NCBI RefSeq assembly: GCF_023078275.1
Contig: NC_062983.1
Location: 2,473,001 to 2,537,000, forward strand
Origin: Leguminivora glycinivorella
Taxonomy: Eukaryota > Arthropoda > Insecta > Lepidoptera > Tortricidae
Reading direction: 5' to 3'
DNA length: 64,000 nt
Both the position numbers and the translations under genes were made by a program. The notes beneath the pieces were generated by a model that saw only the letters and a program-made list of their open reading frames with translations, searched no databases and was not told where the DNA came from. Positions 9,933 through 20,218 of the stretch are shown one piece after another (the stretch's first letter is position 1; every line of letters begins with the position of its first letter).

Positions 9933-10584
9933 GACAATGCTGTTTATAAGAGTTGTTCCAAAGATTTACTAGCATCTACTTCTAGTAAGGCCTCGCCTTA
10001 AATACTAGGTTTAAACTCAGCGCCAAGAGAATAAACATCGCCCGTTTAGCTTAAGTCCAGCTTCCTAGATTCACAACATTTACCAATTTTACAAAGACCA
10101 AGATATCTTAACATTCAACTACATACAGTTTGTAAGATTCTCAAGGTCAACTTACACTAGGAGCCCATGGGAGAGTTGAAAACGTTTTATGGATAAAGCT
10201 GATGGTGGAGTTTTTCTTTTAGCAACACTCTTAATTGTTTTACGGGTACATTAAGTGGAATTTTCCGGGAAAAATGGAATTTAAGTAGCAAGTTTCCGGA
10301 CTGCGTCCGCATCCGCAGTGGTTGCCAATATATGGTTCTTTAAAAAAATAGTAAACTTTTTCCAAGTGGCGAGGAATTCGATATGAATGTTTTTTGTTGT
10401 CCTATTGTTTTTCATGCTTTGTCGGCTAACAAGCATTCCCATCATTATCATCAGTACTGTTCCAGCAGCCAGTACCATTTTCCAGAACATTTAGCCTATC
10501 TTCGTATATGCCAGTTACTTCTAATCTGTCCAGGGCTAGCCTCATCCAAATGTTTTGTGAGCCGATTAGGTTCACCCAATGAGC
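9933..10584. other. unassigned DNA
   Basis: No convincing gene or repeat. Confidence 0.4.
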
Positions 10585-10587
10585 TAA

Positions 10588-10732
10588 CGGCTCAGCCACG
10601 ACATTGGTCTAAGCGCGACGGCGGTGAGCGACAGCCATACGTGCGAATGAAAAGTCCCATCGCTGTGTCTCGCTCTAATGTATGGCCGCCGCTCACCGCT
10701 GTCGCGCTTAGACCAATGTCGTGGCTGAGCCG
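10588..10732. mobile_element. PIF/Harbinger-type MITE, copy 1
   Basis: A 145-bp palindromic element with ends CGGCTCAGCCACGACATTGG, flanked by TAA on both sides (10585-10587, 10733-10735). A 3-bp TWA duplication is typical of PIF/Harbinger. The copy at 33178-33322 is the same length and is flanked by TTA. Confidence 0.75.
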
Positions 10733-10735
10733 TAA

Positions 10736-11138
10736 CGGAGGCTAGGACCCGAACGGCCTGTCAGGTCTTGGACGCTGGTACATTTTAATTCTTACTGATA
10801 GACTAATGCTGTCTGGCAAGCTGATAGTTGGTACCCTCTTAAGCTACGTAACGGTGAATGCTTTCAGGAGGGCACAATGCTTGTTAAAACGTGTGTCAAT
10901 ATAAACGTAGGTACCTACTTGGAATGAGGCGAGACATATTGCCAGGCAGAGTGGTGCAGGCGAAACAAATTTCTGACGAATTGGTGACTTCTTTCAGATG
11001 AGAAAAATGCCTGCCAGTCAAGTGGAAGTGACGATGGTTTACGCTCAGTAGCTTATCGTAGTTATCTCTCTTTCGTTTTTTCGTTTTAGTGTGACAGAGC
11101 TAGACTGCGTTTTGATCGCCACGTAGCGTCAACGATTG
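10736..11138. other. unassigned DNA
   Basis: No gene or repeat recognised. Confidence 0.4.
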
Positions 11139-11139
11139 T

Positions 11140-11336
11140 GCCTGTGCCAGACGGCAGACAACCACCGTTTCTGCAAGATGACCTTGGCCGAAAAACAGTG
11201 GTTTTAAGCCATGTAGCAAGCGCTACAAACACACTGAAGTTTTGGACTTGTAAACCATATAGACAGCCGCGCTTCTACGTCGCTTCTGACAAGGTCATCT
11301 TGCAGAAAGGTTGGTTGTCTGCCGTCTGGCACAGGC
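11140..11336. repeat. MITE with 46-bp terminal inverted repeats
   Basis: Left arm 11140-11186 (GCCTGTGCCAGACGGCAGAC...) and right arm 11290-11336 are reverse complements with two or three differences. The loop is about 103 bases. No transposase. Confidence 0.75.
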
Positions 11337-11486
11337 TATCCTTCGACTAGCCCGGTTGAGTTATCAAGTGCGAGTTAGGTACTGATCCTGATGGTTACAT
11401 TGTCGTTTATAGCTCAGAATCAATAGGAAAATTACCAAAACTGGATACATCCACAAAATGCTTGTTTTCCAATACAATAACCTTTC

Positions 11487-11735
11487 GTGGCAACTTCCAA
11501 AGAAAGGACGCCTTTCAATGTAGAAGTAAAGGTCGGCCTTAAAAAATTGCCTGCCTCACCTGAATATTGTAGAACACGTGTCACGGACTACTTAATTGTA
11601 TGGCTAGTAGATATGCCATTAAAAAACACTAAACTTTTCAAAACAGATGACGGAAGCGCAGTAGAGTTTGAACTTACCTCTTTTATAGTTGGGATTATTG
11701 CGTATACCTACATTACCTACCTACATAACAAATAG
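11487..11735 (+). CDS. unrecognised small open frame
   Basis: An 82-codon frame, MATSKERTPF..., ending in a hydrophobic stretch (FIVGIIAYTYITYL) that could be one membrane segment. Its composition is more protein-like than most short frames in the window, and it lies in none of the repeats I recognise. I know no family it belongs to. It could be an exon, a pseudogene piece or chance. Confidence 0.2.
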   Translation: MATSKERTPFNVEVKVGLKKLPASPEYCRTRVTDYLIVWLVDMPLKNTKLFKTDDGSAVEFELTSFIVGIIAYTYITYLHNK

Positions 11736-11736
11736 G

Positions 11737-12063
11737 TATAAGAATAGCTGTTTTAATTTTGACAAAAAATCTAGTATCACAAAATAAATATAATAATATA
11801 GATTGCTGCAATAATCTCTCTTCCTCTACTAATACTAGCGGCCCTAAGGATTCGTCAAAAGTGCCCAGTTTTATTTTGAAGGCAACATAACGTTCATCAC
11901 AATAGATAAATACATACTTATATACTATATCAGGGGTTTTATCAAAATTTTAATTTTGTTTTATTTCCACTTTAATTTGTATTTAATTCACTCGTATATT
12001 GTTTTCTCACCTTACTTCAAAATTAACCTATTTCTTCATTTATACACATTTCTTTATTTAACT
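11737..12063. other. unassigned A+T-rich DNA
   Basis: Nothing recognised. Confidence 0.4.
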
Positions 12064-12293
12064 GTAACGTGATCTGGGTACCGGCAGAATATCAGTGCCT
12101 CACTCGAAAGGGTGAAGCGTATAGGTGAGTCGGAACCCTTTTGTTTTTGCTGCAATGTACGCAGTGTAGGTAAGCATTTTTTTTAATGTTGTATACTCAA
12201 TTTTGAGTCAATTGTACGTTTGCTTTCTTTTTTCTTCTTGTTGTTCTGTGTTGCATTTGTAATTATGTGTTATTGCAGCATACAAATAAAGCT

Positions 12294-12333
<40 letters not shown>
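12064..12333 (+). repeat. LINE 3' end with (CTAT)n tail
   Basis: The block ends GCAGCATACAAATAAAGCTT followed by about ten CTAT units (12294-12332). This polyadenylation-like word plus pyrimidine-rich microsatellite is how several lepidopteran non-LTR elements end. No coding part remains. Confidence 0.55.
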
Positions 12334-12334
<1 letters not shown>

Positions 12335-12689
12335 TATTTACAGGTGGCATTACATAATATTGTATGTAGCTCTACAATATTATGTAATCTGTTTCTACCC
12401 AGTCGCGTGCGTAGGGTTCTATTAGGTAACGCACGATTTAATTTGATCCTTATCGGTCGCATACCATGACACGTATTTAAAGGTTTTACACATATTTCAC
12501 TGAGGGTTAATTGGTTCTCGACTAGACTGGCGTTTCGTGTAAAATAGTGATTTTAATGGAAAAGGCATTTAAGAGCGCTTGAAACAAGGGGAAGTAGAAT
12601 AAAAAAAGTAGACTTTATATTATTTAACATACGCCATAGCTAAAGAATGTTTCTAGAACGAGATAATTATGCCCTTGAAAATAAAAATA
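12334..12689. other. unassigned DNA with small hairpin
   Basis: 12344-12392 holds the ATTACATAATATTGTA word and its reverse complement, a short palindrome. Nothing else was found. Confidence 0.4.
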
Positions 12690-12913
12690 AAATAAATAGA
12701 TATTAGGGACACCTTACACAGATCAACTTAGCCCCAAACTAAACAAGGCTTGGACTATGAGTGCTAAGCGACGATATACATACTTAAATAGATAAATACA
12801 TACTTATATACATAGAAAACATCCATGACTCAGGAGCATAGATATGCTTATCACACAAATAAATGCCCTATTACCTACCGACTGCCACTACCGACTGAGC
12901 CAGACCGGTCGTC
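12690..12913 (-). repeat. tRNA-derived SINE, minus strand
   Basis: Same family as 31841-32095. The GACCGGTCTGG head lies at the 12913 end. The box B region is damaged here (CTATTACCTACCG in place of the conserved box). Confidence 0.7.
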
Positions 12914-13335
12914 AATATTTTGTGCATTTGAAATTTCTCTTTTGAAAACGCTAATCATATATTTGCTCCAAAAGACTTTTTTCTTAAATAGCAAAAACAC
13001 TAAAAAATAAACACACACACACACACACACACTATACTAATATGTAAAGTGATCATTTTTGATAAAGCTCTTTTTCTCGCTTGAGACGTTAAACATAATG
13101 ACATTAAAGACAGCTCTTATATCTTTAGAGACTTAAGAAGTTTTGAACTGAATGTTACATAGGTATGTCTTTTCATGCCTACAGGGATATTACAGAGATC
13201 CTTATGCTTTAGGTGCAATAAAGGTATTTTTTTACAAAAAATTTGATAAAGTGGTTAGGAAACAAGGACTTGTGCCATAAAGCCATTAAATCAGACATAA
13301 GCAAAGGCAATTCGGTGACTAGGAGTGCTGGGTAT
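12914..13335. other. unassigned DNA with (AC)n
   Basis: A CA microsatellite lies at about 13011-13032. No gene was seen. Confidence 0.4.
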
Positions 13336-14030
13336 CGTATGATAAATTAGCCAACGGAAACTCAAAGGAGCCAAAATTGCCATGCGTTCATAGTCCATCG
13401 CTTGTTGAAAGGTTTTCTTTGTGTACACTTACATAAGTGACCATGCCCGGTTATTTTCATAAGCATTATACTCACTAATTTTCTATTCGTTTGAGACAGT
13501 AAATGGCCAGATCGGACTTAGTGGCCAGAACTGAAGCAATTTCCCTTCTCAAAAAAAGTTTTATTCATAGAAAACATCTTTGACGAGCCTAACTGTATTT
13601 ATTAAGTAGCTTCAATATGGCATGAATTGTAAATAATAGTTTACTTATCACTATTGCTGATCTATGCGACGAAGCCTGGTTTAATGCTTTAGATAGCAAA
13701 GGTGTGGCAGAAGACAAACCGAGATTGGAACCTCCGGTGGCATGAATTTTCTCTGCCAATAATGTTGTGCCACTCGCGAGTCGGCCATCACAGTCACCAA
13801 ACCCGTTGTCTAAACAACAATGTTTAAATCGTCTGCAAAAGACGCAAAGGGATGTGATGATGTTGATGATATAGTGGATAGCAGTTAAATGGCTAAGAGT
13901 GCGATACATTAGCCAACGGAAACTGAAAGGAGCCAACATTGCCATGCGTTATAAACCACGCATTCATCAGCTATGGCTAGTGTTGAAAGCTTTTCTTTGT
14001 GTACCACTTAGCGTAAGCGGGCACCTTGCG
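13336..14030. repeat. pair of diverged direct repeats
   Basis: 13336-13470 and 13888-14030 share blocks such as TTAGCCAACGGAAACT, AAAGGAGCCAA, TTGCCATGCGTT and TTTTCTTTGTGTAC. They may be the ends of one old element or two fragments of a repeat family. The DNA between has no recognisable gene. Confidence 0.5.
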
Positions 14031-14073
14031 AGTATTCACTTTGCGAGGGCTTAGGCTGGCTGCAAACTAAATA

Positions 14074-14311
14074 ATAAATAAATAAATATTATAGGACATT
14101 CTTACATAGATTGACTGAGTCCCACGATAAGCTCAAGAAGGCTTGTGTTGTGGGTGCTCAGACAACGATATAGGTATATAATAATATAATGCGTAAATAC
14201 AAACATCCATGAATCAGGAACAAATATCTGTGCTCATTACACAACACAATTGGAACCCGGGACCGCGGCTTAGCAGGCAGGGTCACTACCGACTACGCCA
14301 GACCGGTCGTC
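14074..14311 (-). repeat. tRNA-derived SINE, minus strand
   Basis: The full-length type includes the (TTTA)n tail at the 14074 end and the GACGACCGGTCTGG head at 14311. The box B word is altered to GGTTCCAATTG on the minus strand. Confidence 0.75.
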
Positions 14312-14644
14312 AGACTAGACTAGAGAGAAACTAAAGGGTAGGATGATAGTGGTACGTCAGTTTGTCGCGATGTCGACTGGCTAACTAGAAATCTTTGTGA
14401 TTATGACTTACTTACATAGTGCGATGGTGGTGGTAACATGACTGGCATGAGTGCTCGGGTAGACTTCATGCACTGAGCGTGGGCCTGATGACGAGTCTCC
14501 GTATGACTTGAAACATATCGCCGAACGCTTTGTAACGTGAGTACATCAGTATATTTAAATATTCCTCAAGAAAGTTTTATTGAATATAATGATAATGAGA
14601 TATTCGATAGAATCGAGTTGTGCTTAAGAGGCCACAGTACTGGC
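14312..14644. other. unassigned DNA upstream of copia
   Basis: No gene was found. The five bases before the 5' LTR (CTGGC) do not match the five after the 3' LTR (AGTTT), so the expected copia target duplication is absent. Confidence 0.4.
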
Positions 14645-14842
14645 TGTTGAAGGAATACTGTCATATTTTGTATTTGGTATAGCAACCGATTCTTTGATAT
14701 GTTTGTTTACGTTTTTGTAAGTCTGTCGGTCAATAACAGTTCTCATGTAAACACTGAATAAATTCCTAGTGTACACTTTCTTGGTTTCCTTGTGTTATAG
14801 ATCTCTGCTATATAGTGTTAGACCTGTGGGATATCCCCCACA
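14645..14842 (+). repeat. copia 5' LTR
   Basis: It starts TGTTGAAGG and ends CCCCCACA. Bases 14658-14842 look identical to 24014-24198. It contains CACTGAATAAATTCC, a likely polyadenylation signal. The next bases (TGGTTATGGTCCC, 14844 on) resemble the copia primer-binding site, which pairs with an internal half of initiator tRNA-Met. Confidence 0.85.
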
Positions 14843-14909
14843 GTGGTTATGGTCCCTCGTACGAATCAAGAATTGTGTTAACGATAAAAGGAAGAAATTT
14901 TCAGCGGAA

Positions 14910-17900
14910 ATGAGTAGTACTGTGAAAATTGACCAACTCAACGAGAGTAATTATGAGACGTGGAAGATCCAAGTAGAAGCAGTGTTGATAAAAAACGACG
15001 CCTGGGGATACGTGAACGGGAGTATCAAGAAGCCAGCTAGAGAAAGTGGAGAAGCCGAAGTAGCGAAATGGGAGACAGGAGATTCCAAAGCTAAGTCTGA
15101 CCTAATTTTATCCATAACTCCGAGTGAACTGAGGCACCTGAGAGGTTGCAAGACATCGCGTGACGTATGGTTAAAGTTAAAGGATATTCATGCTTCCAAA
15201 GGACCTGCGAAAAAGGCTACACTGTTGAAAGAGTTGTTACTGCGTAAATTGGATGAAAACGGCGACTTGAGGGAACATGTTTTAAGATTTTTCGAAGTAA
15301 TAAGCCAATTATCTGATATGGACATTGAAATGCCTGACGATTTGACTTCTATAATGCTTCTCTATAGCTTGCCGTCCAGTTTTGACAATTTTAGATGTGC
15401 AATAGAATCTAGAGATGCATTGCCAAAGCCAGACGCACTGAAAGTCAAAATATTAGAAGAGGAACATTCCAGAAATCAGAAAGAATGTGTAGATAAGGCA
15501 CTTCTTGTAAGAGGAAAGAGATCTTCTAAGCCAAAGAGTGGCATAGAGCAACGTCAACGCGCATGTAATGGCCCAGAGCAGGCTAGTTCGAAATTCACGT
15601 ATAAATGTTTCAAATGCCATTTACACGGTCATAAAGCCTCGGATTGTACTCAAAAGAAGAAGGAACAACGTAATGACAGTGCAAAGTATGTGTCGAACTC
15701 AAATGATTTACATGATGATGATTCCAATTTTGTAACATTCAATTGTGTTTCAGAGGTTAATGCTGTTGGGAACGAGAATGGAAATTGGATCGTTGACAGT
15801 GGGTGTACGTCACATTTGTGTAACGATGCAGATAAATTTGGTACTTCATTACTACCGTTGTCCGGTAAGCTAAATTTAGCAACGAATTCGAGCACAGACG
15901 TACAAGGTAAGGGGACAGTTAGATTTTCTTCATGTGATAATGGTTCTAAAACTGAAGTGCAATTGCCAAATACATTATTTGTTCCGGATTTGCGATGTAA
16001 CCTGATTTCAGTAGCAAAAATTACCGATCAAGGTTATAGCATTACGTTCAACAAAAATATAGCTAGTGTTCAAGATAGCTATGGTAATACTAAATTGGTC
16101 GCAAATCGTAAAGGTAATTTATATTACGTCGAGGAACATTGTGGTGTAGTGTCAGCGATTTCTGAGCGAAAGGTTGACGTATGGTCGTGGCACGAACGTC
16201 TTGGTCATTTAAATGCGAAAGATCTTGTCCGAGTTTTAAATAAATCTGGCATGAATTTAAAGATGTCAGATGTAACTGAATTGTATGATTGTGACATTTG
16301 TGCGAAAGGAAAAATGAGTAGGTTGCCATTTTCTAGCTCGAGTGGACTATGCAATGAAAAGTTAAAAATCAAACATAACGTGAAGATAAACGTGAAGAAA
16401 AGAAACGGATCAAGGTTTGAAATCGATAAGAAAAGATCGGCAAATACTACAAATCAACCTTTATCGGTAGATGTAGAGTTCCATCCGGCTCAGACTAGTA
16501 GAAATCCGGTAGAACAGATCTCTAACCACGAGGATGTGTACATAAGGTCATCAAGTGATCGTGATCCTGAACCCGAGAGAGAAGAGGATATTCCTGTTGA
16601 AGCTCGTCAAATGACAGATGATCCAGGTACTGTTGCAGAACCATCTCAACATGATCATCATCAAGATGAAGTTGATGTTGATGGGGGGAGGATAGTGAAG
16701 AGAGGTCCAGGGCGACCGCGACTGGAGAGAGGTCATGTTGGGCGTCCTCGGAAGATATACAACACAGTTATCGTAGAACCGGATCCTGTTATCGTAGAGC
16801 CAGTGATTGTCGTAGAGCCAGAGATTGTCGCAGAGCCAGAAGTTGCCATAGAACCAGAGGTTTCTGCGGAAGAAGGCTTTGAGTCAACTGAGGAGTATGG
16901 AGACTGCGAAGATTTCGTTGGAGTTGCCGAGATTAGCCTGAAAGAGGCCTTATCAGGTAACGAGCGAAAAGGATGGAAGGATGCAATAATGTCAGAAGTC
17001 AAAAGTTTAATTAAAAACGACACTTTCGATATCGTCAAGAAACCTATGGACCGAAATGTCGTTGGTTGCCGATATATTTTAACGACGAAGTTAAATATCG
17101 ACAAGACTGAGAAGAAGAAAGCTAGACTGGTGGCGAAAGGCTTTAGCCAACGTTACGGCGTCGATTACCAGAAAACCTTTGCGCCAGTCGCTAGGCTTGA
17201 TTCGGTAAGATTATTAGTTGCACTTGCAGTGGAACTGGATCTTGAAATTCATCAGTTGGATATAAATACGGCATATTTAAATGGATTATTAGAAGAAGAG
17301 ATATACATGAAGGTACCAGATCTTCTTGACGAATGTTTGCAAGATTTAACACGATCGGAGCAGCCAGGATCATTCATATATGAAAGAGCTAGCAAGTTGT
17401 TATGCGACCTGAGGTCTGGAGGCAATGTATGCAAGCTCAAGAGGTCGCTGTACGGCCTGAAACAAGCTGGTAGACAGTGGAACATCAGACTGGATGAACA
17501 GCTGAAGTGCATGGGATTGCAAGTATCTTTAAATGAGCCATGCCTTTATTTTAAAAATATAGACTCGCAAACTAAACTCTTTGTATTAATTTATGTGGAT
17601 GACATACTCGTCGCATCGCAAAGAGGTGAATGCATCGAAAATTTCAAAAAGGAACTGGCCGAAAAGTTTGAATTGAAAGATTATGGCATTGCGAAGTATA
17701 TGTTAGGCATAGAGTTTGACAGATTTGACAATGGAATGAAATTGTCACAACAAAAATATATTGACGATTTGTTAATTAAATTTAATATGAATGAAAGTAA
17801 ACCGATATCTACGCCTATGGAATTTAAGCAAAAGATAGAAAAACCGGTGAATAAGTGCAGTGCGCGTGAACAATACCCATATCGCGAAATTATAGGTTCG

Positions 17901-18434
17901 TTGATGTATCTTTCTACGGGAACGAGACCTGATATTACGAATACGGTGGCTGTATTGAGTCAATTCCTGGATTGCCCTAACGAGGAATGTTGGAATGCAG
18001 CAAAGCGTGTCTTGAGATACCTGAAGCATACGAAACAATATGGACTTATTTACAAAAAGACAGGTAAATCATTGCATGGTTATTCGGATGCTGATTGGGG
18101 AGGTTGTTTGATAGATAGGCGTTCTTATTCTGGTTATGTTTTTATGTTAGGAGCTGGTTGTGTAAGCTGGAGATCAGAAAAACAGAGATGTGTGAGCACT
18201 TCATCTTGTCAATCGGAGTATATAAGCTTGGCATCGGCAATGAAGGAAGCTATATACCTGAACAGTTTGCTTACTGAAATTGGGTTACGTAAGTATGCAC
18301 CATTATCTTTACATGTAGATAATCAGGGGAACTCAGCCTCCTTCGAGGATCATCCATCCATGGTCCACGAAGGAGTCGGTCACAAGCCCGACACAAATGA
18401 GGAGTGCACTGGTCGTGTTGTCGTCTCGGGGTAA
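14910..18434 (+). pseudogene. copia gag-pol, integrase-core-less and 3'-truncated
   Basis: The likely start is the ATG at 14910 (MSSTVKIDQLNESNYETWK), as the open frame upstream is LTR/leader. Order: copia-type Gag; zinc knuckle CFKCHLHGHKASDC (about residue 233); aspartic protease IVDSGCTSHL (about 291); the pre-integrase domain WHERLGHLNAKDL with CDICAKGKM (about 427). Then, where the DDE integrase core belongs, the frame passes straight into a linker with acidic and EPEVAIEPEV-type repeats. RVT_2 follows with FAPVARLDSVRLLVALA, LKRSLYGLKQAGRQWN and the catalytic YVDD (17592-17603), then RNase H HGYSDADWGGC and SEYISLA. Copia sequence stops at VDNQ (about 18326). The last 36 codons are LINE 5' sequence. 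The frame stays open across the missing core, so a deletion in a multiple of three is likely. Confidence 0.85.
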
Positions 18435-18958
18435 CCCGTCATGGCAATTCGCCCCAAAACCCCCAGGGTCAAGGTGGGAGGACGTGCCGAGGACCCTCAC
18501 AGCCGGCTGTGGGCAGCGGGGGGTAGGTGCTGATTGGGCTCGCAAGCGGGAGAGGGGAGGGGGATAGGACCTTGTTGTGTCTGGCTTGGCGGGGAGGGGT
18601 GGTTGTTGGGGAGCCCCGGGGTGTCGGGGAGAGATACCCTTGGGGTGAAACACTTCCGCTCTGATCCGCTGACTGGAGTGGTGGGAAATATGTGTGCAAG
18701 TGCTGGCCCCGGGAGCTCATGAGCGAACTCCTTGGGGTGAGCCAACGTGCACATTCCCATCACAATGAAGCAACACAGGAGCTATCTTTCCATGCTTGCG
18801 AGCCTACTCAGCACAATCGCTGTCGTTAACGACTATGCGCAGGGGGGTGGCGCCACTGTCGTAGGAGTCAATTTAGCTGGGGGCTGTACGGGAGCTCTGC
18901 AGCTACCCTTAAATTTTTGATCTTTCCACGCTGAAATAGCTTTATATAGTGTTATAAT

Positions 18959-20173
18959 ATGGAGAATCTTTTAAACAATAATAAAATTAAAACCACAACC
19001 AACACCGCGTCAGCGGCGAAGAGACCCGAAAGGGTAGAAGTGCGTGAGGGCGGGAAGTCTGCTGACGGACCCCCGATCGTTGTGAAGAGTGGGCTTCCGA
19101 GTTCCGGTGAGGAGCAGAGTAGTCTACGGAGAGGAACTGGGCAGGGTACTCCGGATGTCCTACAACTGGAAGGCCTGTCACTAAGTGAAGAAGCAGAGCT
19201 GCTGCGTTCGCCGAAGGGGGGGACAACCGAAAGGGAGGCCACACCTGCGGAGAACGGGCCGTTCTACAAGTATAAGTCGAAGGCCCAGAAAAAGAAGGCT
19301 AAGCTACTTAGGAGAAAGGCTGTGATTGCTGGGGAAAGGGGTGGCGTTCCGGTGTTGGAGTTTAAGGGGGACGCCAAACCTGGCCCGAGCAAACGCGGCC
19401 TTAAGATGAAGAGACAGAGCACGGATGAGGGTCGCTCGGAGCGTCCTCCAGCGAAGCGCCAAAATCAGGGCAGGGCGGCTGCAGACGGACCACGGAACGT
19501 CGCTAGGGCGAACCGAGGTCTGGCTGTGGCTGTGTGCCGTGAGGATGGAGTTTCGGTGGATGAGGCCTTAGCGAAACTCATCAGGAGAAAGCTGACGCAG
19601 TTAATTGAGGTGATCGTCCTGCAGGTAGTAAGGGGGGAGCCGGGCGTAGTAGCACCGAGGTTCGCGACGTCGGGTTTGGTGTCGGAAGGGTTTTTCCTTG
19701 TGACACCAAAATCGACGGAGTCAAGGGACTGGCTACTAGGTCAGGACTTCGGAGAGCTGGATGGTCACCGGATTATCGTGCGGAAGCTGGAGCAGACCAG
19801 GGTTCAGGTTTGGGTTCCGGGCGAGGCGGAGACTGAGTACGTAAAGGAGTTCCTTTACGCTCAGAACCCGGATCGCCGGGATCTCAAATTCCTGGAATGG
19901 AAAGCGGCGGGCAGAGATGCTCTGGAGATAGGGACTAGATTGACCTACTTGGTCCCGGAAGGTGTGGAGGAGATCTGGGGCGAGGAGAAGACGAAGGTCC
20001 TGGACTTCTCCGCTACCAGTGTTAGAGTTAGGATACTGAGGGCCAACATAACTCAACAACCCTCAGATCCTACTAATGAAGAACCCGAACCGGGAAAGGA
20101 GAGGTCGGTGCCGGGCGATGGACATACGAATGAGAGGGGGTATGGACGTCGTCGACGGCGGCGAGCTCTCTGA
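18959..20173 (+). CDS. LINE ORF1 protein
   Basis: 404 codons from an ATG at 18959. The N-terminal half is charged, K/R/E-rich and probably disordered (KYKSKAQKKKAKLLRRKA). The C-terminal 200 residues form a compact domain with FFLVTPKSTESRDWLL, VQVWVPGEA and FLEWKAAGRDALEIG, which resembles the DUF4780-type domain found in some insect LINE ORF1s. No CCHC knuckles are visible. The product should coat the element RNA. ORF2 starts 45 bp after this stop codon. The frame is intact. Confidence 0.7.
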   Translation: MENLLNNNKIKTTTNTASAAKRPERVEVREGGKSADGPPIVVKSGLPSSGEEQSSLRRGTGQGTPDVLQLEGLSLSEEAELLRSPKGGTTEREATPAENGPFYKYKSKAQKKKAKLLRRKAVIAGERGGVPVLEFKGDAKPGPSKRGLKMKRQSTDEGRSERPPAKRQNQGRAAADGPRNVARANRGLAVAVCREDGVSVDEALAKLIRRKLTQLIEVIVLQVVRGEPGVVAPRFATSGLVSEGFFLVTPKSTESRDWLLGQDFGELDGHRIIVRKLEQTRVQVWVPGEAETEYVKEFLYAQNPDRRDLKFLEWKAAGRDALEIGTRLTYLVPEGVEEIWGEEKTKVLDFSATSVRVRILRANITQQPSDPTNEEPEPGKERSVPGDGHTNERGYGRRRRRRAL

Positions 20174-20218
20174 GTAGCGGTTCCGGGGACAGCGACACTA
20201 CACACATCAATTAACAAT

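Noticed and set aside
18469..18763. Overlapping minus-strand frames rich in P/S in the LINE leader
   Set aside because: They are by-products of high G+C content opposite a LINE 5' leader; there is no motif and they overlap each other in several frames.
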